From: Wyeomyia smithii | Taxonomy: Eukaryota > Arthropoda > Insecta > Diptera > Culicidae | DNA: 64,000 nt | Direction: 5' to 3' | NCBI RefSeq assembly: GCF_029784165.1 | Contig: NC_073696.1 | Span: forward strand, 88,961,381-89,025,380 | Shown: piece by piece, positions 1-12,369 of the stretch | How the letters are laid out: each line of letters begins with the position of its first letter | Position numbering within the stretch: position 1 is the first letter of the stretch | Translations under genes and position numbers: made by a program | Notes under the pieces: model-generated | What the model was told of the DNA's origin: nothing | Database searches by the model: none | The model's input: the letters and a program-made list of their open reading frames with translations, nothing else

Positions 1-1
1 T

Positions 2-1553
2 GCAGTTGGTGCAGTATTGACGCAAGAGTTAGAGGGCAGTAGACGATGTATTGCTTATTTTTCCAAAAAGCTGTCATCAACCCAAAGAAAGTACGCCGCT
101 ACAGAGCGAGAATGCCTAGGAGTGTTAATGGCAATTGATCACTTTCGACCGTTTATTGAAGGGACTCGTTTCACCATAATGACCGACGCAATGAGCCTCA
201 CTTTTTTAAACACGATGTCTATTAATAGCAGATCACCTAGAATAGCACGGTGGGCTATGAAAATTCAAGGGATGGATATCACGTTTGTTTACAAAAAAGG
301 CAAAGAAAACATAACTGCCGATGCTCTTTCACGGGTTTTAAACCAAATTAGAGTTCCACTTCCGGATGTACCCTATGAAGAACTTCGGAAAATGATAAAT
401 AAGTTTCCTCAGAATTACAAGGACTTCAAAACCATTGACGGGAAAATTTATAAATTTGTTACCAATGCCGCGAAACAAGACGATGCATCATTTCGCTGGA
501 AATATGTCCCTACTGGTACAGAGAGACCCATCATCATTCGGGAAACCCATGATGCAGCTCACCTAGGGTTCGAAAAAACCTTAAGCGTGATTCAACAAAA
601 GTACTACTGGCCCCGAATGAGTGGAGACGTGCTCAGACTTTGTAGGAATTGCATGACGTGCAAAAGGTCCAAAGTCGACAACATAAACCCAAACCCCCCA
701 TGCGGTCGGGAAAAAATTTGCCATCGCCCGTGGGAAATGGTATCAATCGACTTTTTAGGGCCATATCCAAGATCCAAATCCAATAATACATACGCATTAG
801 TCGTCACCGACTATTTCTCGAAATTTACGCTCATTCAAGTGATGCCAAAAGCCACGACAGCTGCGGTAATTAGATTTTTAGAGAACAATGTGTTTTTGCT
901 CTTCGGCGTTCCTAACATTTTTATCTCAGATAACGGCTCCCAATTTATCGCAAAGCATTTTAAACAGTTTCTGGAAAAATATAACGTCGAACATTGGAAT
1001 TTGGCCTCCTATAGACCGAATCCCAACCCTACAGAGAGGGTCAACCGAGTAATAGTTGCGGCTATCCGAAGCTCTCTAGAAGGGAAGACTCAGAAAGATT
1101 GGGATCAAGGAATTCAGTACATCGCGTCCGCAATTCGAAACAGTACCCACGATTCGACAGGCTACTCGCCGTATTTTATAAATTTTGGGCGTAGCATGAT
1201 CAGCTCACTCAGACACGGATGGAGATCTAAGCAAGTCGTACAACAGCATAAGCAAAGACATGAAAGATTTATACGAAGCAGTTCGTTATAATTTACAACG
1301 CGCATATAAGCGTTATGCTGATAATTACAACCTTAGATCGACACGCAAGGTTCTCTTTAAAGAAGGAGAAACCGTATTGAAAAAGAATTTCCTTTTGTCA
1401 GATAAATCAGCTAACTTTAATGCCAAACTGGCACCAAAGTATTCCGAAGCGGTGGTAAAAAGACAAACAGGGTCAAACACCTATGAGTTGTGGGATAAAG
1501 ATATAAAAAAACGTCTCGGAATATTCCATTCTTCAGTATTAAAAAAGGTATGA
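2..1553 (+). pseudogene. pol: Ty3/gypsy retrotransposon pol, 3' part (RNase H and integrase), frameshifted
   Basis: The reading frame is open from base 2 and is cut by the window edge; the first residues read AVGAVLTQE, the usual start of a Ty3/gypsy RNase H domain. RNase H runs to about base 330 (TDAMSLTFL, then ADALSR). The integrase follows: an H-H-C-C zinc finger (HDAAHLG, then CRNCMTC, about 547-660) and a DDE core with D in SIDFLG (about 750), D in SDNGSQF (about 932) and E in PTERVNR (about 1030). The frame closes at 1291, but the homologous C-terminal tail (KDLYEAVRYNLQRAYKRYAD) continues in another frame to 1553, so a frameshift lies near 1205-1215. In the family this polyprotein copies and inserts the element. 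Gag, protease and most of the reverse transcriptase would lie left of the window. The frameshift makes this copy non-functional. Confidence 0.93.
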
Positions 1554-3247
1554 TAATGCAATACATCACATACCCCAACATAAAGTAAGGAATATATACC
1601 TAAGCAAAATAACAAAAGTATGAGTGAAGACATTTTCAAGAGCTATGTCGGCTGAAAAATAAGTAGGTCAACAATGTTAGAAACAACAAAACACCACTCG
1701 CCGCGGTTTGAGTCGTAGGGATTAACACAAACAAAACACCTCCTCAACCGGTCAATGCGAAACGGAAAAAAACAATACAGTACCGTTTTGCTTCTGTTGC
1801 ATCTATCGAAATCCATTAACCAAACAAGCAAAATCGCATTGGATAGTCGAAGATACAGATCAAAGCAAACACTCCACTAATAATCATCATTGTGAGGTCA
1901 AGGTCAGTAACCCTGACTGCGAATAGCTTTAGATTTAGGACATTGGGCAAACTGAAGTTTCAATTGCGCATGGATCGCATTTTAACACTTAGAATTGGAT
2001 CGAAATAGTAAATTATGCAGGGATTGCATTAATCAAGACAAGAGATCTGGCTACATCAAATTCATTTTCCATGCATTGTGCGATTCAGTAACATATAAAG
2101 GTAGTTTTTTTTTTTTTTGCAACTACCATACTGTTGTTTCACTTTCACTTTCAGACTTTATTTAGGTTATCAAACATGGCCATGTATGAGTGTACCAATT
2201 CACTTTTTAATTTCCTCTTATTTTCTCTCTCTCTGTAAAGTTCGAGATATATGCCCGTTTCCTTCACGGAACAACAACACATTTTTTAACTTATTTGAGA
2301 GCATTTGGCAGCTTCAACTTGAATTTTTTTCGTTGCCTACAGTTAGTGTCATTAGAATATATCACGAACAGTCAATTTCCCCAAATTGTCCACATAGTAT
2401 CGCTTGATTTTTCTTTAAATTAAATTCCACTGCGGTGTATACGCGTCTGCGGTTGAACAACCGGTAATAAACTGAACTATTCTATTGTTTGGATTATTAC
2501 CATTGGAGAGCCGTCCTGCAGAGCTCCGTAACCGTGTACCATAGTTAGGAGGGATTGAGAGTGCAAGATCGAGTGATTGAGTAAAGTGAGTCAGTTGTGG
2601 TGTAGAGTGAGGAGAGCCTATTGTGTGGTAGAGTGAGAATGAGTCAGTTGTATTATAGAGTGAGAGTGAGTCGGTCATGATCGCGAATAGCGCTTTAGGA
2701 AACCGATATGTATAAATAAAAATCAGAAGTTCACCGGTCATTATCGGGTACATTCTTACCGTTACCGTAAATCAGTGAAAATGCATCAATTATTTCGTAC
2801 CCATGAATTCGTGGGGGCCGTACCGTCAATCTGGGAGATGAGAACTCCCAACAGCTCCAGACATTTCTGGTCATGTATAGATTTGGGTGAGTCTGAGTTA
2901 GAATGCTAGGGTAATCTAAATGAATGTGACAACATAAAGTGTGTGTTAAGCCTAACTAACAGGTCCCTCCAATGGCAAATAGCCTGAATTTCAAGCCGTT
3001 TTTTTAAGCTGCATCTGCCAAGTTAGATACTGCATTATGGTAATATCTATCCTCCTCCCTTCTTAAACCTTTCCCCTATACTGAACCTATACTAAACTGT
3101 AAATCATTGAAGTGTTCCATGTAACTACAATAAGTATATAATAATTAGTACAGCTATAACTGTATGAAATAAATAGGTACATTGAAATAAACGAAAATTT
3201 CAATTTTAAAGTGTAAAATAAAAATTTCTCTTCTGAGTTGGGGGTAA
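1554..3247. other. AT-rich stretch downstream of gypsy pol, no gene
   Basis: No coding region is supported. A purine-rich imperfect repeat lies at about 2560-2680: two roughly 55-bp units carry GAGTCAGTTGT followed by TAGAGTGAG. The 3' LTR of the gypsy element should fall in or after this stretch, but its 5' partner is outside the window, so its limits cannot be fixed. Confidence 0.45.
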
Positions 3248-4290
3248 TGTAACCCTTTAATAATGTAACCCTTTGATGATAGCAGCGATACCGAAAGTAG
3301 AGCGGCGGGTATTCTAACTAAAACTATAAAAACAAGTATCGCTGCAATGATAACTCCCGTAGATTAGCCTCCTAGCGGACTAATTCTTTTGAAGGTTTAA
3401 GTCTTCACTATAAGTAAAGTTACTAGTTCAAAGTTGAAGATGCAGGAGTTAACGCAAAATCTTTCTTGCAACATTGCCCAATCAGAGCAGGACACGTCTG
3501 GGAATGCGTTCGGAGTCTTAGTAAAATAGGTTCGATAGAGAAAGCCTGATATTAGGGACTTCATTCTTGTGACACCTTTAAGACAGCGAAGATAGCAACT
3601 GTATAAATCCGTTTTGAGTCAGAAGACTCGTAAGCATACCGAGAGTTAAATAGTTTAAAAAAAAAAGTTTAAGTTTAAAAGTTTAAAAAAAAAAGTGAGA
3701 TGAGACGAATCGAATATGGATTTTTATAGCGGAAACTAATCAAAAATTTTCGAGTTTAGATTTTTGCATTGTTGTGCGATAGTGCCACAGATATTACCGT
3801 AGCCTTAGCGTAGGCTACTCGATAGGTAACAACCTAAGATTATAACCAATTGGTAACGTACTAAGAACGTGTGTTTTCGCCTGAAGAACCTTCAGGCGAA
3901 GGTTTTTATTTTGGGCTCGACCAGGTACGATTTATCCGTGACGAGCACCAATCCCCCGCGCCCTGCCACCGGCGCTAGACACGTGTTGGCTCTGAGTCGT
4001 TCCTTGGCGGTCCACGTGGGAACCTGTTACCGTATCGTCATCACTCATTGGCGAAGATCACCGACAGACGACCCTCCGGAAAGGAATTGTGCCAGAAAAA
4101 TAGCGTGAGCCACGGGGTGAGTGGTTCCTCGGAAGCCACCGAGTCGAACTAGGCCCGCATGTTGATCCAGCCGTCAGCGGAAATCAACGGCGCCCGATGC
4201 GACGTCGAAGGCTAAGCCACCATTGTAACGAAACAGGTTAGATCGATCCAATTTACAATCAGAATAACGTGCACGTTTAGGGCGATAGGA
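3245..4290. other. Possible LTR-like or untranslated retroelement segment
   Basis: A G-run (GAGTTGGGGGTAA) immediately precedes TGTAACCC at about 3248, which could be a polypurine tract next to an LTR start. TATA-like sequences occur near 3326 and 3600, and 3900-4260 is distinctly richer in G+C than its flanks. There is no second LTR copy to compare and no clear end, so this is a suggestion only. Confidence 0.2.
3876..3900. repeat. Perfect 11-bp hairpin with 3-base loop
   Basis: TTCGCCTGAAG and CTTCAGGCGAA are perfect reverse complements separated by AAC, followed by GGTTTTTATTTTG. In a bacterial context this would look like a terminator; here its role is unknown. Confidence 0.7.
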
Positions 4291-4424
4291 ATAGTCAGTA
4301 AAATAAACAGGGTTATGCTCAGAAGACTTATTGAACCATTTTAACTACCTGTTGGTTGAGCGGGAAAAGATTCACTAGTATCAGGTTTTGGTTTCCGCGG
4401 TTTTCTTTCGCGATTTTGTGATTT

Positions 4425-4540
4425 TGGTAATCCTTACCTGACCTGCCCTGAGAGGACTAGCCGGGCCGGGAATTGAACACGCCTTTCCGCAGTACGGTTT
4501 CTTCGTACTGGCGCTTAAGCGGAGGGGTTTTCAAAAGGGT
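4425..4540 (-). repeat. Possible tRNA-related (SINE-like) fragment
   Basis: On the minus strand GTGTTCAATTCCCGG resembles the RNA polymerase III B box. It is followed by a GC-rich stretch and then by ATTACCAAAATCAC, a tail-like sequence. No convincing A box was found, so this is weak. Confidence 0.3.
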
Positions 4541-4875
4541 AGTTACGTGAGGAGTTTGCCGATTTTGCGGACATAGTTAGAAAAAGTCAGCCGTGAAAAT
4601 AACTATGATTTAGTGGCTTTAGCTGCCGAGTTTCTACTTCTTCGCTTCGCAAGCTACCAAACTGTTACAGTGTCTTTAAAAGATAAGCAATAACTTTTAC
4701 TAGAAAAACACTTAAAATATTGAAAAAATAGAGGCCCAATTAAGGGTGAAAATAATACTGTTTTCCTTATTCCGGCATGCTTCATTTCGAACAAGAGCTA
4801 TCATCGAAATAACGCCGCGAATCATAGTTACCATAAATTTATTATGATTGAGTTATTGTATAAAATGCTGCTAAA

Positions 4876-5283
4876 ATGGGAAAAATGCCGGAAATTGGTA
4901 AAAAATATACTGAAGCAGCTGTTACTGAGTGTTTTCAAGCAATAAAAAGTGGTGTTTCGACTAGAAAAGCTTGCAGACGTTCTAATGTTCCACGATCCAC
5001 GGTAATGTTCCGTGCAAGCAGCAAGTGGTCAGGAAAACCACGAAAAGGTAAACAAACTGCATTGACTGCCGCGGAAGAGGACTCATTTGTTCGCTGGATA
5101 ACTCATATGGCACGTAAAGGATTCCCTATTACGAAAGAGTGGGTGCAGTCTACAGTTGATCCAGATCCAGAACTCTCAGTGCGTAAGCCTGAGTTAGTTT
5201 CATCAGCGACAACTACGGTTGAAGAGATATATTATTTAGACCTGGTCCAAATAAGGAAACGGTGGTCCATTGAAGGAAACTGA
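4876..5283 (+). pseudogene. pogo/Tigger-like transposase, N-terminal DNA-binding part only
   Basis: The 135-residue frame starts MGKMPEIGKKYTEAAV and continues with a Psq-type helix-turn-helix (residues about 8-45; TRKACRRSNVPRSTVMFR). A CENP-B-like helix-turn-helix start follows (about 60-95; LTAAEEDSFVRWITHMARKG, then FPITKEWVQ). This order is typical of pogo-family transposases and of domesticated genes derived from them. Family proteins are usually 400-600 residues with a DDE domain; here the frame diverges after WVQ and stops, and no DDE domain follows. It is therefore a truncated relic or part of a non-autonomous element. The 10-mer GTGGTCCATT occurs both at the end of the frame and at about 5449. 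A domesticated short protein is possible but not supported by anything else seen. Confidence 0.75.
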
Positions 5284-5484
5284 AGCGATGATTTATTTCT
5301 TTTATTATGAGAAAATAGAGGTATTATCTAGTTGTTTTTCATGCAGAAAAGATGATAAACATGTTACTTCATGTTTATATATAATAAAATATTTAATTCA
5401 GTTTAGATATTTACACTTTTTCTTGCAAAATTTGCAGCTACGCTACTAAGTGGTCCATTATAGGCAGTTATACCCTACCTGGAG

Positions 5485-7008
5485 ACTGGTAATTAGCTAC
5501 CACTTGCGTGTTGGTGGTTGACCCGCCACACACGTTGCAGCTCCAGGACAATCTGGGAGGCGGCCGCACGGGCCGCGTTCCTGATGTCCGGGTTATCGCA
5601 CATCCTCCGGACTAGATTGTCCGGAGTAGAGCCAGGCCCGCTCACAGCCACAGATTGCATCGTATGACACCGTACGATTTGCTTGCTGCCATAAACCGCT
5701 GAGCTGTTGGACATCATACGAGATAGTGCTGCAATAGCAGATGAGGCCCTCTTACAGGCATAGTCGACGTGACTTCCGAACGTGAGCTTATCGTCCACCA
5801 TAACCCCCAAGAACTTCAGAGATCGCTTTGAGGTGATGGTGCAATCTCCGATTCTGACCACCGCCTGTTGCTCCGATTTACGGTTGTTCACAACCGTGAC
5901 CTCCGTCTTATGATGCGCGAGCTCCATTTTCCTGGAGCGCATCCAGTCCCCTACCTTGCGTATACAGTGCGCGGCCGTCAACTCGACCTCCTCAATCGAC
6001 TCGCCGTAAACCTCCAGCGTCTGCAAAGCCGACGATCACAACCCCTACAGGGAACTTGAGTTTCAACACTCCGTCATACATGACAACACCGAACCCAGGA
6101 TAGAACCTTGCGGAACTCCTGCGGTGATTGGGACGCACTTCTGGCCCCTTCTCCGTGTTGTAAACAAGTACTCGATTCTGGAAGTAATCCCTGGTCTATA
6201 TCTGAGATACTGGGACGTCGGTCGTGGGACTCGACTGCCGGAGGCCAAGGGCTTGGCTCGTGGCGCGGAAAGAGTCCCTCGATGAAACGCTGCAGCATCG
6301 CCGGTGATCGCTCTAGTCTTGGCTTTAGTCTTGGCCATCACGATCCTGTAGGCGTCAGCACACGGATTCGTGTTGGCAATTGCGCATAGCCTATCGAAGC
6401 AGGCCCTCTTGCTAGCCTTTATCGCACTCTTCGGCATCGATCTTGCAGAACCGAACCGCACCGCACCGGTACATGGATGCTCCTGGGCGCGAGACCTATG
6501 GAGTCCCAACTGGTGCTATTGAACGCACTCTTAACGTCGAGCGTGACGATTGCGGAAAGGCGTTTTCCCCTTCTCTTGCGCTGGAGTGCTACCTTCGCCG
6601 TCTTGGTGATGGAAGAGATGGCATCCAGCATGGACCAGCCTTTCCGGAAGCTGAACTGGTTACTTGCCAGACCTTGTACTCCCTCCGTGTACCTCACCAG
6701 TCTGTTGAGGATAATCCTCTAAAGCACCTTGCCCGCGGTGTCCAGCAGGCAGATGGGCATATATGCCGATGGGTCCCCTGGCGGTTTTCCAGCCTTCGGC
6801 AATAAGACCAGTCTCTGCCGCTTCCACCTGTCTGGAAAGAGACAGTCATCCAGGCACCTCTGCATGACTGCCCTGAACAGCTCTGGTGTCGTTTTTATCG
6901 CCAGCCTGACTGCCAGGTTAGGGATACCATCCGGACCCGGTGCCTTGCTCACCTTTAGGAATTTGGCGATCACGATGAGTTCCTCATTCGTAACCATTGC
7001 CTCCTCCA
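5485..7008 (-). pseudogene. R1-like non-LTR retrotransposon ORF2 fragment (reverse transcriptase to C-terminus)
   Basis: Read on the minus strand, the homology begins with the reverse-transcriptase N-terminus at about 6997 (SKAPGPDGIPNLAVR, then KAGKPPGDPSAYMPICLLD). It continues in other frames with GLASNQFSFRKGWSMLDAI and VTLDVKSAFNSTSWDSI (about 6690-6480). The C-terminal part with TLEVYGESIEEVELTAAHC lies below 6026, ending SQIVLELQRVW. Several frameshifts separate the parts. Immediately before TLEVYGES the catalytic FADD box is destroyed: the frame reads VGFAD and then loses bases. The 5' end is abrupt at about 7008, as in 5'-truncated or broken copies. The fragment is closely related to the larger copy at 39.5-45.4 kb and shares its orientation. 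It has no coding capacity left. Confidence 0.88.
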
Positions 7009-7549
7009 GGACAACAACAAAAAAATATGTTCGATTTTGGGATATAACAATTATTACTCATCGGGTCAACTGGAATTAAAAACGATCGCTTTTATGAGTA
7101 TTTTGTTTTCAGTGCAAACGGGAACGTTTTTCCCAAAAATTGCACGTTTTGAAGCTAAAAATTGCATCAAAAAAATTTTCGCAGCAAAATTTAACTGTAT
7201 GTTTCAAAAAGCGATCGTTCAAGGATCGGCGAATTTAATAACAAAAACTCAAAAAAAATGAAGGAAATCGGTTTAGTAGTTCTCAGCAATCAGGATCACG
7301 GCAAAGTCATTTTTCGATAAACAGTATTCCGAGATAATCGCGTGTCAAGTTTCAAGTTTAGCTTATGCGGCCGTGGTGACGCGCGCTGCAAATCACTCTA
7401 ACTTTCTCCATATTGCTCAGATCTTTATGAAAATTTTTGAAAATGTTCTCAAGATGTTGTGTTCGAAGATAATACAATAAAAATTTCTCCGGTTTTTTGA
7501 AAACTAAAAAGGTATATAACCCCTTAAGTATATTATGTGACAGGCTCTC
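7009..7549. other. AT-rich intergenic stretch, no gene
   Basis: Many A and T runs and no supported coding region. The sequence around 7080-7340 looks repeat-derived in style, but no terminal repeats or duplications were found. Confidence 0.4.
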
Positions 7550-8190
7550 GAACATGTTGTTCAACGTTGCCTTGGAAGGTGTAGAGCTGGCGGGCAAAGA
7601 AGCGACACTATTATCTCTAAGTGTATTGTGCTCTTTGTTTACGTGGATGATATTTGGTAAATAGAATTATCATTGGCTCTACAAAATGATGGGTGGCAGA
7701 GAGAATGTAAGTTCGTTGAGTCTTGGTACTGAGATTGCGGTAGACACGGGGATCTATAAAGTAGTCGATGAACTGTACTTTGGTACTCTCATGACGTGTT
7801 ACAACGATACTAGTCGCGATAGTAGTCGCATACAGAACCTTTTACGGTTTAGGTAGCCGGCTGAGATTTCGCAGCATGCATGTCCGCACATGATCAGCAT
7901 TTTACAAGAAGCTGTTTTTTTGGTGACATTTATTTCCATGAGTGTTGTTCAATGAAGAAAACGAACCAGTGAACACTTGGGGTCTTCAAGCGTTCAATAC
8001 TGGGCGAAAACTGGAAAATGGAGTGTGGCGCTGGCGCATGAACCACGATGTTCACCCATACCAACACATGGATACCATCAAGCTGATAAAATATGACAGG
8101 CTACAATGCGCTGGCCACGTAGCACGAATGCCGGAGGAGTTATCATGGAAAACAACATTCAGCAGAGAGCCCAACAGAGGTCGGTGAATT
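7550..8190 (+). pseudogene. RTE-clade reverse transcriptase fragment, decayed
   Basis: Segments match, in order, the better-preserved RTE copy at 20.1-25.5 kb. LFNVALEGVELAGKEA (about 7557) parallels LFNIALKGAIRRAGVQ there. DTGIYKVVDELYFGTLMTCYND (about 7746) parallels KTFEVVDEFFYLGILVTCDN. GRKLENGVWRWRMNH (about 8000-8045) and LQCAGHVARMPEE (about 8100-8140) parallel the C-terminus. Frameshifts, stops and an internal deletion remove the FADD region. It is on the plus strand and truncated at both ends. Confidence 0.85.
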
Positions 8191-9636
8191 CGTGGTGGAA
8201 TTCGTATTTGTTCGATTGTAGTGTGGTTGAGGACGTCCAATTGACGGGAGTTAATGGCGTTTTTAGAAGAGTAGGCTGAGATTGAGTGACGTGAAGATCT
8301 ATTATGGATTCGGCAGTGAGTCGGCAACGCCCTGGCGCCATGAAAGTTAAGTTATGAAGGTACGGGATTATTTTAAAAAGTTCTATTGAAATCGTATAAC
8401 GGTTCCAACTTTTACAAACTAGTATAAAATAATGGTACGGGAAAATTGTCAAAAATAAGCTTCCTTTGGTTATGGCAACAAGGAAGCCATCAATGTGCTT
8501 CGCGGAAGAAAGATTTAAAGTTCTTCTAATCTGAACGTTTTTATTAAGATTACTTCCAGAGGTCTTATTGACAGTATGCAGTGCAACAAGACTAGAAAAA
8601 ATGAAGCGAAAATAATTAAATATAAAAAAAAGATTGAAGAACGATAGCTGACGACTCTATTAGTCTAATTTCATTTTATTTATTCAAACGACTGATTTTT
8701 AAAATATGGAAATCATAAAACCAAAAACTAATCAAACAATTTGAAAACCTCTTTTGAAGTTTAACCTTCATTGTACCCTTGTGTGGAAAACCACGCAAAT
8801 GAATTTTGTTTCGATTTTTTTTCGAAAACTTCTCGATCGATTTTGACGAAATTTCTTGACAATTCCTAAACCATCAATCTTACACAAAATATATATTTTC
8901 CAAGGGAAAAATATTTTTGGTTGATGAGATATTTAAAAACTTACGTTGTTTACCCTGGTGTGTAAATTTCCACACATACAACATTCGAATTTATTTTGGA
9001 CAAGAAATAACTTAATTTTGCCCCAAACATAATTTTTTCATAAGTGCTTTCATACCTGAAGCTATAGGTTCCAATTATCAATTATAATTAATCCTGTTTC
9101 TAAAATCGAAAAAGTTGTATAGGTGTGCGGAAGTATGTGTATGTGTGTTTATTTTCATTCTTACGACCAATATATCTCGATTTTCTCAGCACCGGCTAAA
9201 CCGATTCGATTGTTCTTAGTCGCGTTTGAAAGAGCTTAAAGTCTAGTTAGTTGATGGTAAATATCGTTCTGATCCGAAGGTTCATTCAAAAATGACGTTA
9301 CAAAACGTGATCAGTTTATATGGGAACTGATAAACTAATTGATTTTTTTTCAACGATTTGACTGAATTTAGGAATGTATATAGGTGCATTCTTGTAATTC
9401 GCGACATGAATATATATATCAAATGGCTACGTGAGACATGTGTAAAAGTATGTGTTTATTTGTTTCATCCCAGTGTGAGAATTTTCACACATATGGGTTA
9501 CGAATACGCTAATGCAAAAAGTACTATTTAGTGTTTGCACAGCTTGGTTGAGTGTTCAACATTTACACAGTATTATGTCTACTGCAAGACAAGTGTACTC
9601 GCACTTTTAGGTATATTGAAATAAATTTAGAATGGA
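8191..9636. other. Non-coding stretch with three related short palindromes
   Basis: No coding region is supported. Three short inverted-repeat motifs of similar composition occur at 8780-8797, 8957-8976 and 9473-9490. The sequence between them (for example around 9120-9310) has the character of mosquito-type dispersed repeats. Confidence 0.45.
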
Positions 9637-9792
9637 TCTCCCTAAACTGTTAGTGTTAGTAGGATCGTAGCGCTAGCTCCGCAATTGTCCTTTACACTAA
9701 ACAGTTGACTGCGAAGTCTGTGTATAATAAACAAAACGTCGAGTTCCGAATCGGAATGTAGCACCAAGGCTATGCTTACTTTGCTTAGCATG
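9637..9792 (+). repeat. 5'-truncated tRNA-derived SINE
   Basis: The stretch from CTGTTAGTGTTAGTAGGATC through CCGCAATTGTCC, GCGAAGTCTGTGTATAATAAAC, TTCCGAATCGGAATGTAGC and CACCAAGGCT matches the body of the fuller SINE at 59640-59850 (opposite strand). The tRNA-like head is missing here, as expected for 5' truncation. Confidence 0.75.
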
Positions 9793-10920
9793 GATTTCAG
9801 AATATTCTTACGAACATTCCTAGCACCGAATTGCTTCATTTGGTCAAACCGATGATAAGAAAATTCAATTACAATCCTTTTTAAATGAGGTTAGACCGCT
9901 TGACTCCTTCCGATCTAAGAGGTAACTCATTCATCATCTCACTGAGTCTCACTGAAACTCAATTATTTTTCTCCATCCGTTATATCCATACTCTCACACA
10001 TAGCAAACCTAATCGAATGTACTGTAATTATAAAGTTAACAATCTATCAAAAATCAGTATAATGGAGTGGGTTCGTGTGAACCCAATCGTAAATGAAACG
10101 AATGAAAATTTTTGTTCGTCGAATTAGCATATGAAAACGTTCTCTTGTTTACATTAGCACTTACACGCGCTTGTTCATTTATATGTACTAGAATTAAAGT
10201 GTTCATAAACCGTTCTTGTTTGCCTTCCATTGTGTAAGCATTTTTAGGCCACATCACACAGTCAATAATAAACCATCGAGTTTATTCGTCGATGCATAAC
10301 TCTGTTTCAGTTGGCGGAGAGTATGAAGTATAAATGAGCGAGGAATTACAACTGTTTTCGTTCGCGAAATCTACTCGTGGATAATGGAAGTGCAGTAATT
10401 ATTGATAAAAGCATGTCGAATTCTCTCTCTGTGCAGACACACACCAACGGGGATTAAGGATTTTTTATTTACATGGGGATTTATTATCGACAGTTTTAGG
10501 TCTCAAAATAATAATAATAATTTAGCAAAATGAATCCGAAACTATCTGTTTTTCAAATACTAATGACAAATTCTCTGCGAAGCTACACCAACAAACAACA
10601 CCAAACAAATTTTTGAAATGCATATTTCAGCAATGTAAATATTTTTCCTAGATTCTATAGCGTTTGAACCTTCCAAAAACGTAAATGTCAAATTTATAGT
10701 GTTTAAGAAACTGTAGAAAACTAATTGCAAAGTTCAAGTAAAATTAACAAAAAACAAGCGTTTTTGGTTACATATTTTTTAAATGATTACAAATGATCAG
10801 GAGTATGTATTTATAATATATTTTTTATGTTATATGACTGTGGAATAAGTGCTTTATTCGATGCCTAAAGGGTTTTGAAGTGAATTTTTAAATATGTTGA
10901 TCTTAGGCCAATTTGAAAAC
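9793..10920. other. AT-rich stretch, no gene
   Basis: Only short frames are present, with no recognisable domain. Nothing else was found. Confidence 0.4.
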
Positions 10921-11405
10921 AGGGGTAATTTAGCGTTGTAACGTCACGAAAAAAGTACAGTTTTTTACTTCATGGAAACTCCTTACATTTCATCAAAGTA
11001 ATGTTTCGTTTTCTCTTTATACTCAAAAATACCTTTAATTTGATACTAAAAGATCGCAGCTAGGTTGAATACAACTTGAGTTACAACCGGGTTTAATTTG
11101 CGTTGTAACGTCACGAATTTTTTTTCTCCTCTTATATAATATTCGTCTATGTTTAAAAACATACTTGAAGCGTCTAAATTAGTTCACGTTAAATATGTCA
11201 TATAACAGAGAATAAATTTTTTAAAATGGATTAATGTTTTTGATTATTAAACTGTGGGTCATCCATGAGTAACGTTACATTCTAAAAAATTCTAATATTA
11301 TTTTATTATATTATATTACAATGCATTGCGTGAGGGGGATTGAAAATTGTCAACTTCCGCGTTACGTAACATGCGAATGTTCCCTAAGAGAAAAACTATT
11401 GACGC

Positions 11406-11425
11406 AAGGTAACCGTATCAATGAA
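11406..11425. repeat. Left 20-bp target-site duplication of the LOA insertion
   Basis: The sequence aaggtaaccgtatcaatgaa is repeated exactly at 12370-12389. The pair brackets the truncated retrotransposon. Confidence 0.95.
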
Positions 11426-12369
11426 GCCTGTGAAGCACACCCCGGAATTCCTGGGGAAAATACGGCGGTTTTTAAGTGCTTTAACAGATAAAAATTATTG
11501 GGTTACCTTAGTGTGGGTCCATTCTCATTGCTCGATTCCGGGTAATGAAAAGACTGACTCTTTAGCTAAGGTGGGTGCTATTGATGGCGATATTTATGAA
11601 AAACCATTTGCTTATGATGAATTTTATAGCATTTTGCGTCAGAGAACACTCAACAGTTGGCAATCATCATGGAACTCAGATGAACTGGGACGGTGGCTAC
11701 ATTCCATTTTTCCTAAGGTATCGACGAAAGCATGGTTCAAGGGGTTGGATGTCGGTCGGGATTTCATTCGCGTGATGTCCAGACTTATGTCCAATCACTA
11801 CACGGTTAACACGCATCTCTTTCGTATAGGGCTTGTAGACAGTAATCACTGCGTTTGTGGCGATGGCTACCATGACATCGAGCATGTTGTTTGGTCGTGT
11901 GCCGAATTCTGTGATGTTAGGTCCGAGCTTATAGATTCCCTCCGGGCCCGAGGAAAACAACCGAACGTTCCCGTTAGAGACATTCTGGGAAGCGGTGATC
12001 TTCAGTACATGACACAACTGTACTGTTATTTGAAAAAGACTGACATTAAAATTTAATATTCTTTTGTCTGTTTGTCAGAATACCCGTATACGACGCTGGA
12101 GACACGAACACGAAGAGCCTAATTCTATGTTTAAAAAACAAAAAAGAGCACCAGTCGAAACACAAATAGATCGTATATCTTAATTAGTTTTAAGCAAGAA
12201 TTGTATCTCCCCTCCTCTCACCTTAAATCCCCACTAGCTCGTAGTCGGCCGCGAGAATAAAAAAAGGCCTCCCTCTTTTCCCTGCTAACGTAGAATTAAT
12301 ACGAATTGTACTTGGCTCAGTAAAACAGAAAATGTATCGTGCCGTGTCAAATAAACTAATTTTAAACCT
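11426..12369 (+). mobile_element. 5'-truncated LOA-clade non-LTR retrotransposon (RNase H end)
   Basis: The frame ending at about 12056 encodes the C-terminal RNase H of a LOA/I-group element: WVHSHCSIPGNEKTDSLAKV, then VGAIDGDIYEKP, a family-typical join. It is followed by a C-terminal zinc motif (CVCGDGYHDIEHVVWSC). The frame's apparent ATG at 11421 belongs to the duplicated target sequence, not to the element; the element starts at about 11426. A 3' untranslated region of about 300 bases ends in AAATAAACTAATTTTAAACC. Only the last ~200 codons were inserted, which is the usual result of incomplete target-primed reverse transcription. The exact 20-bp duplication suggests a fairly recent insertion. 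Its reverse transcriptase and endonuclease are absent. Confidence 0.92.

Noticed and set aside
3876..3914. Hairpin plus T-run resembling a Rho-independent terminator
   Set aside because: The surrounding sequence is eukaryotic repeat DNA, so bacterial termination is not a reasonable reading.
4425..4540. Functional tRNA on the minus strand
   Set aside because: Only a B-box-like sequence is visible; no cloverleaf or A box.
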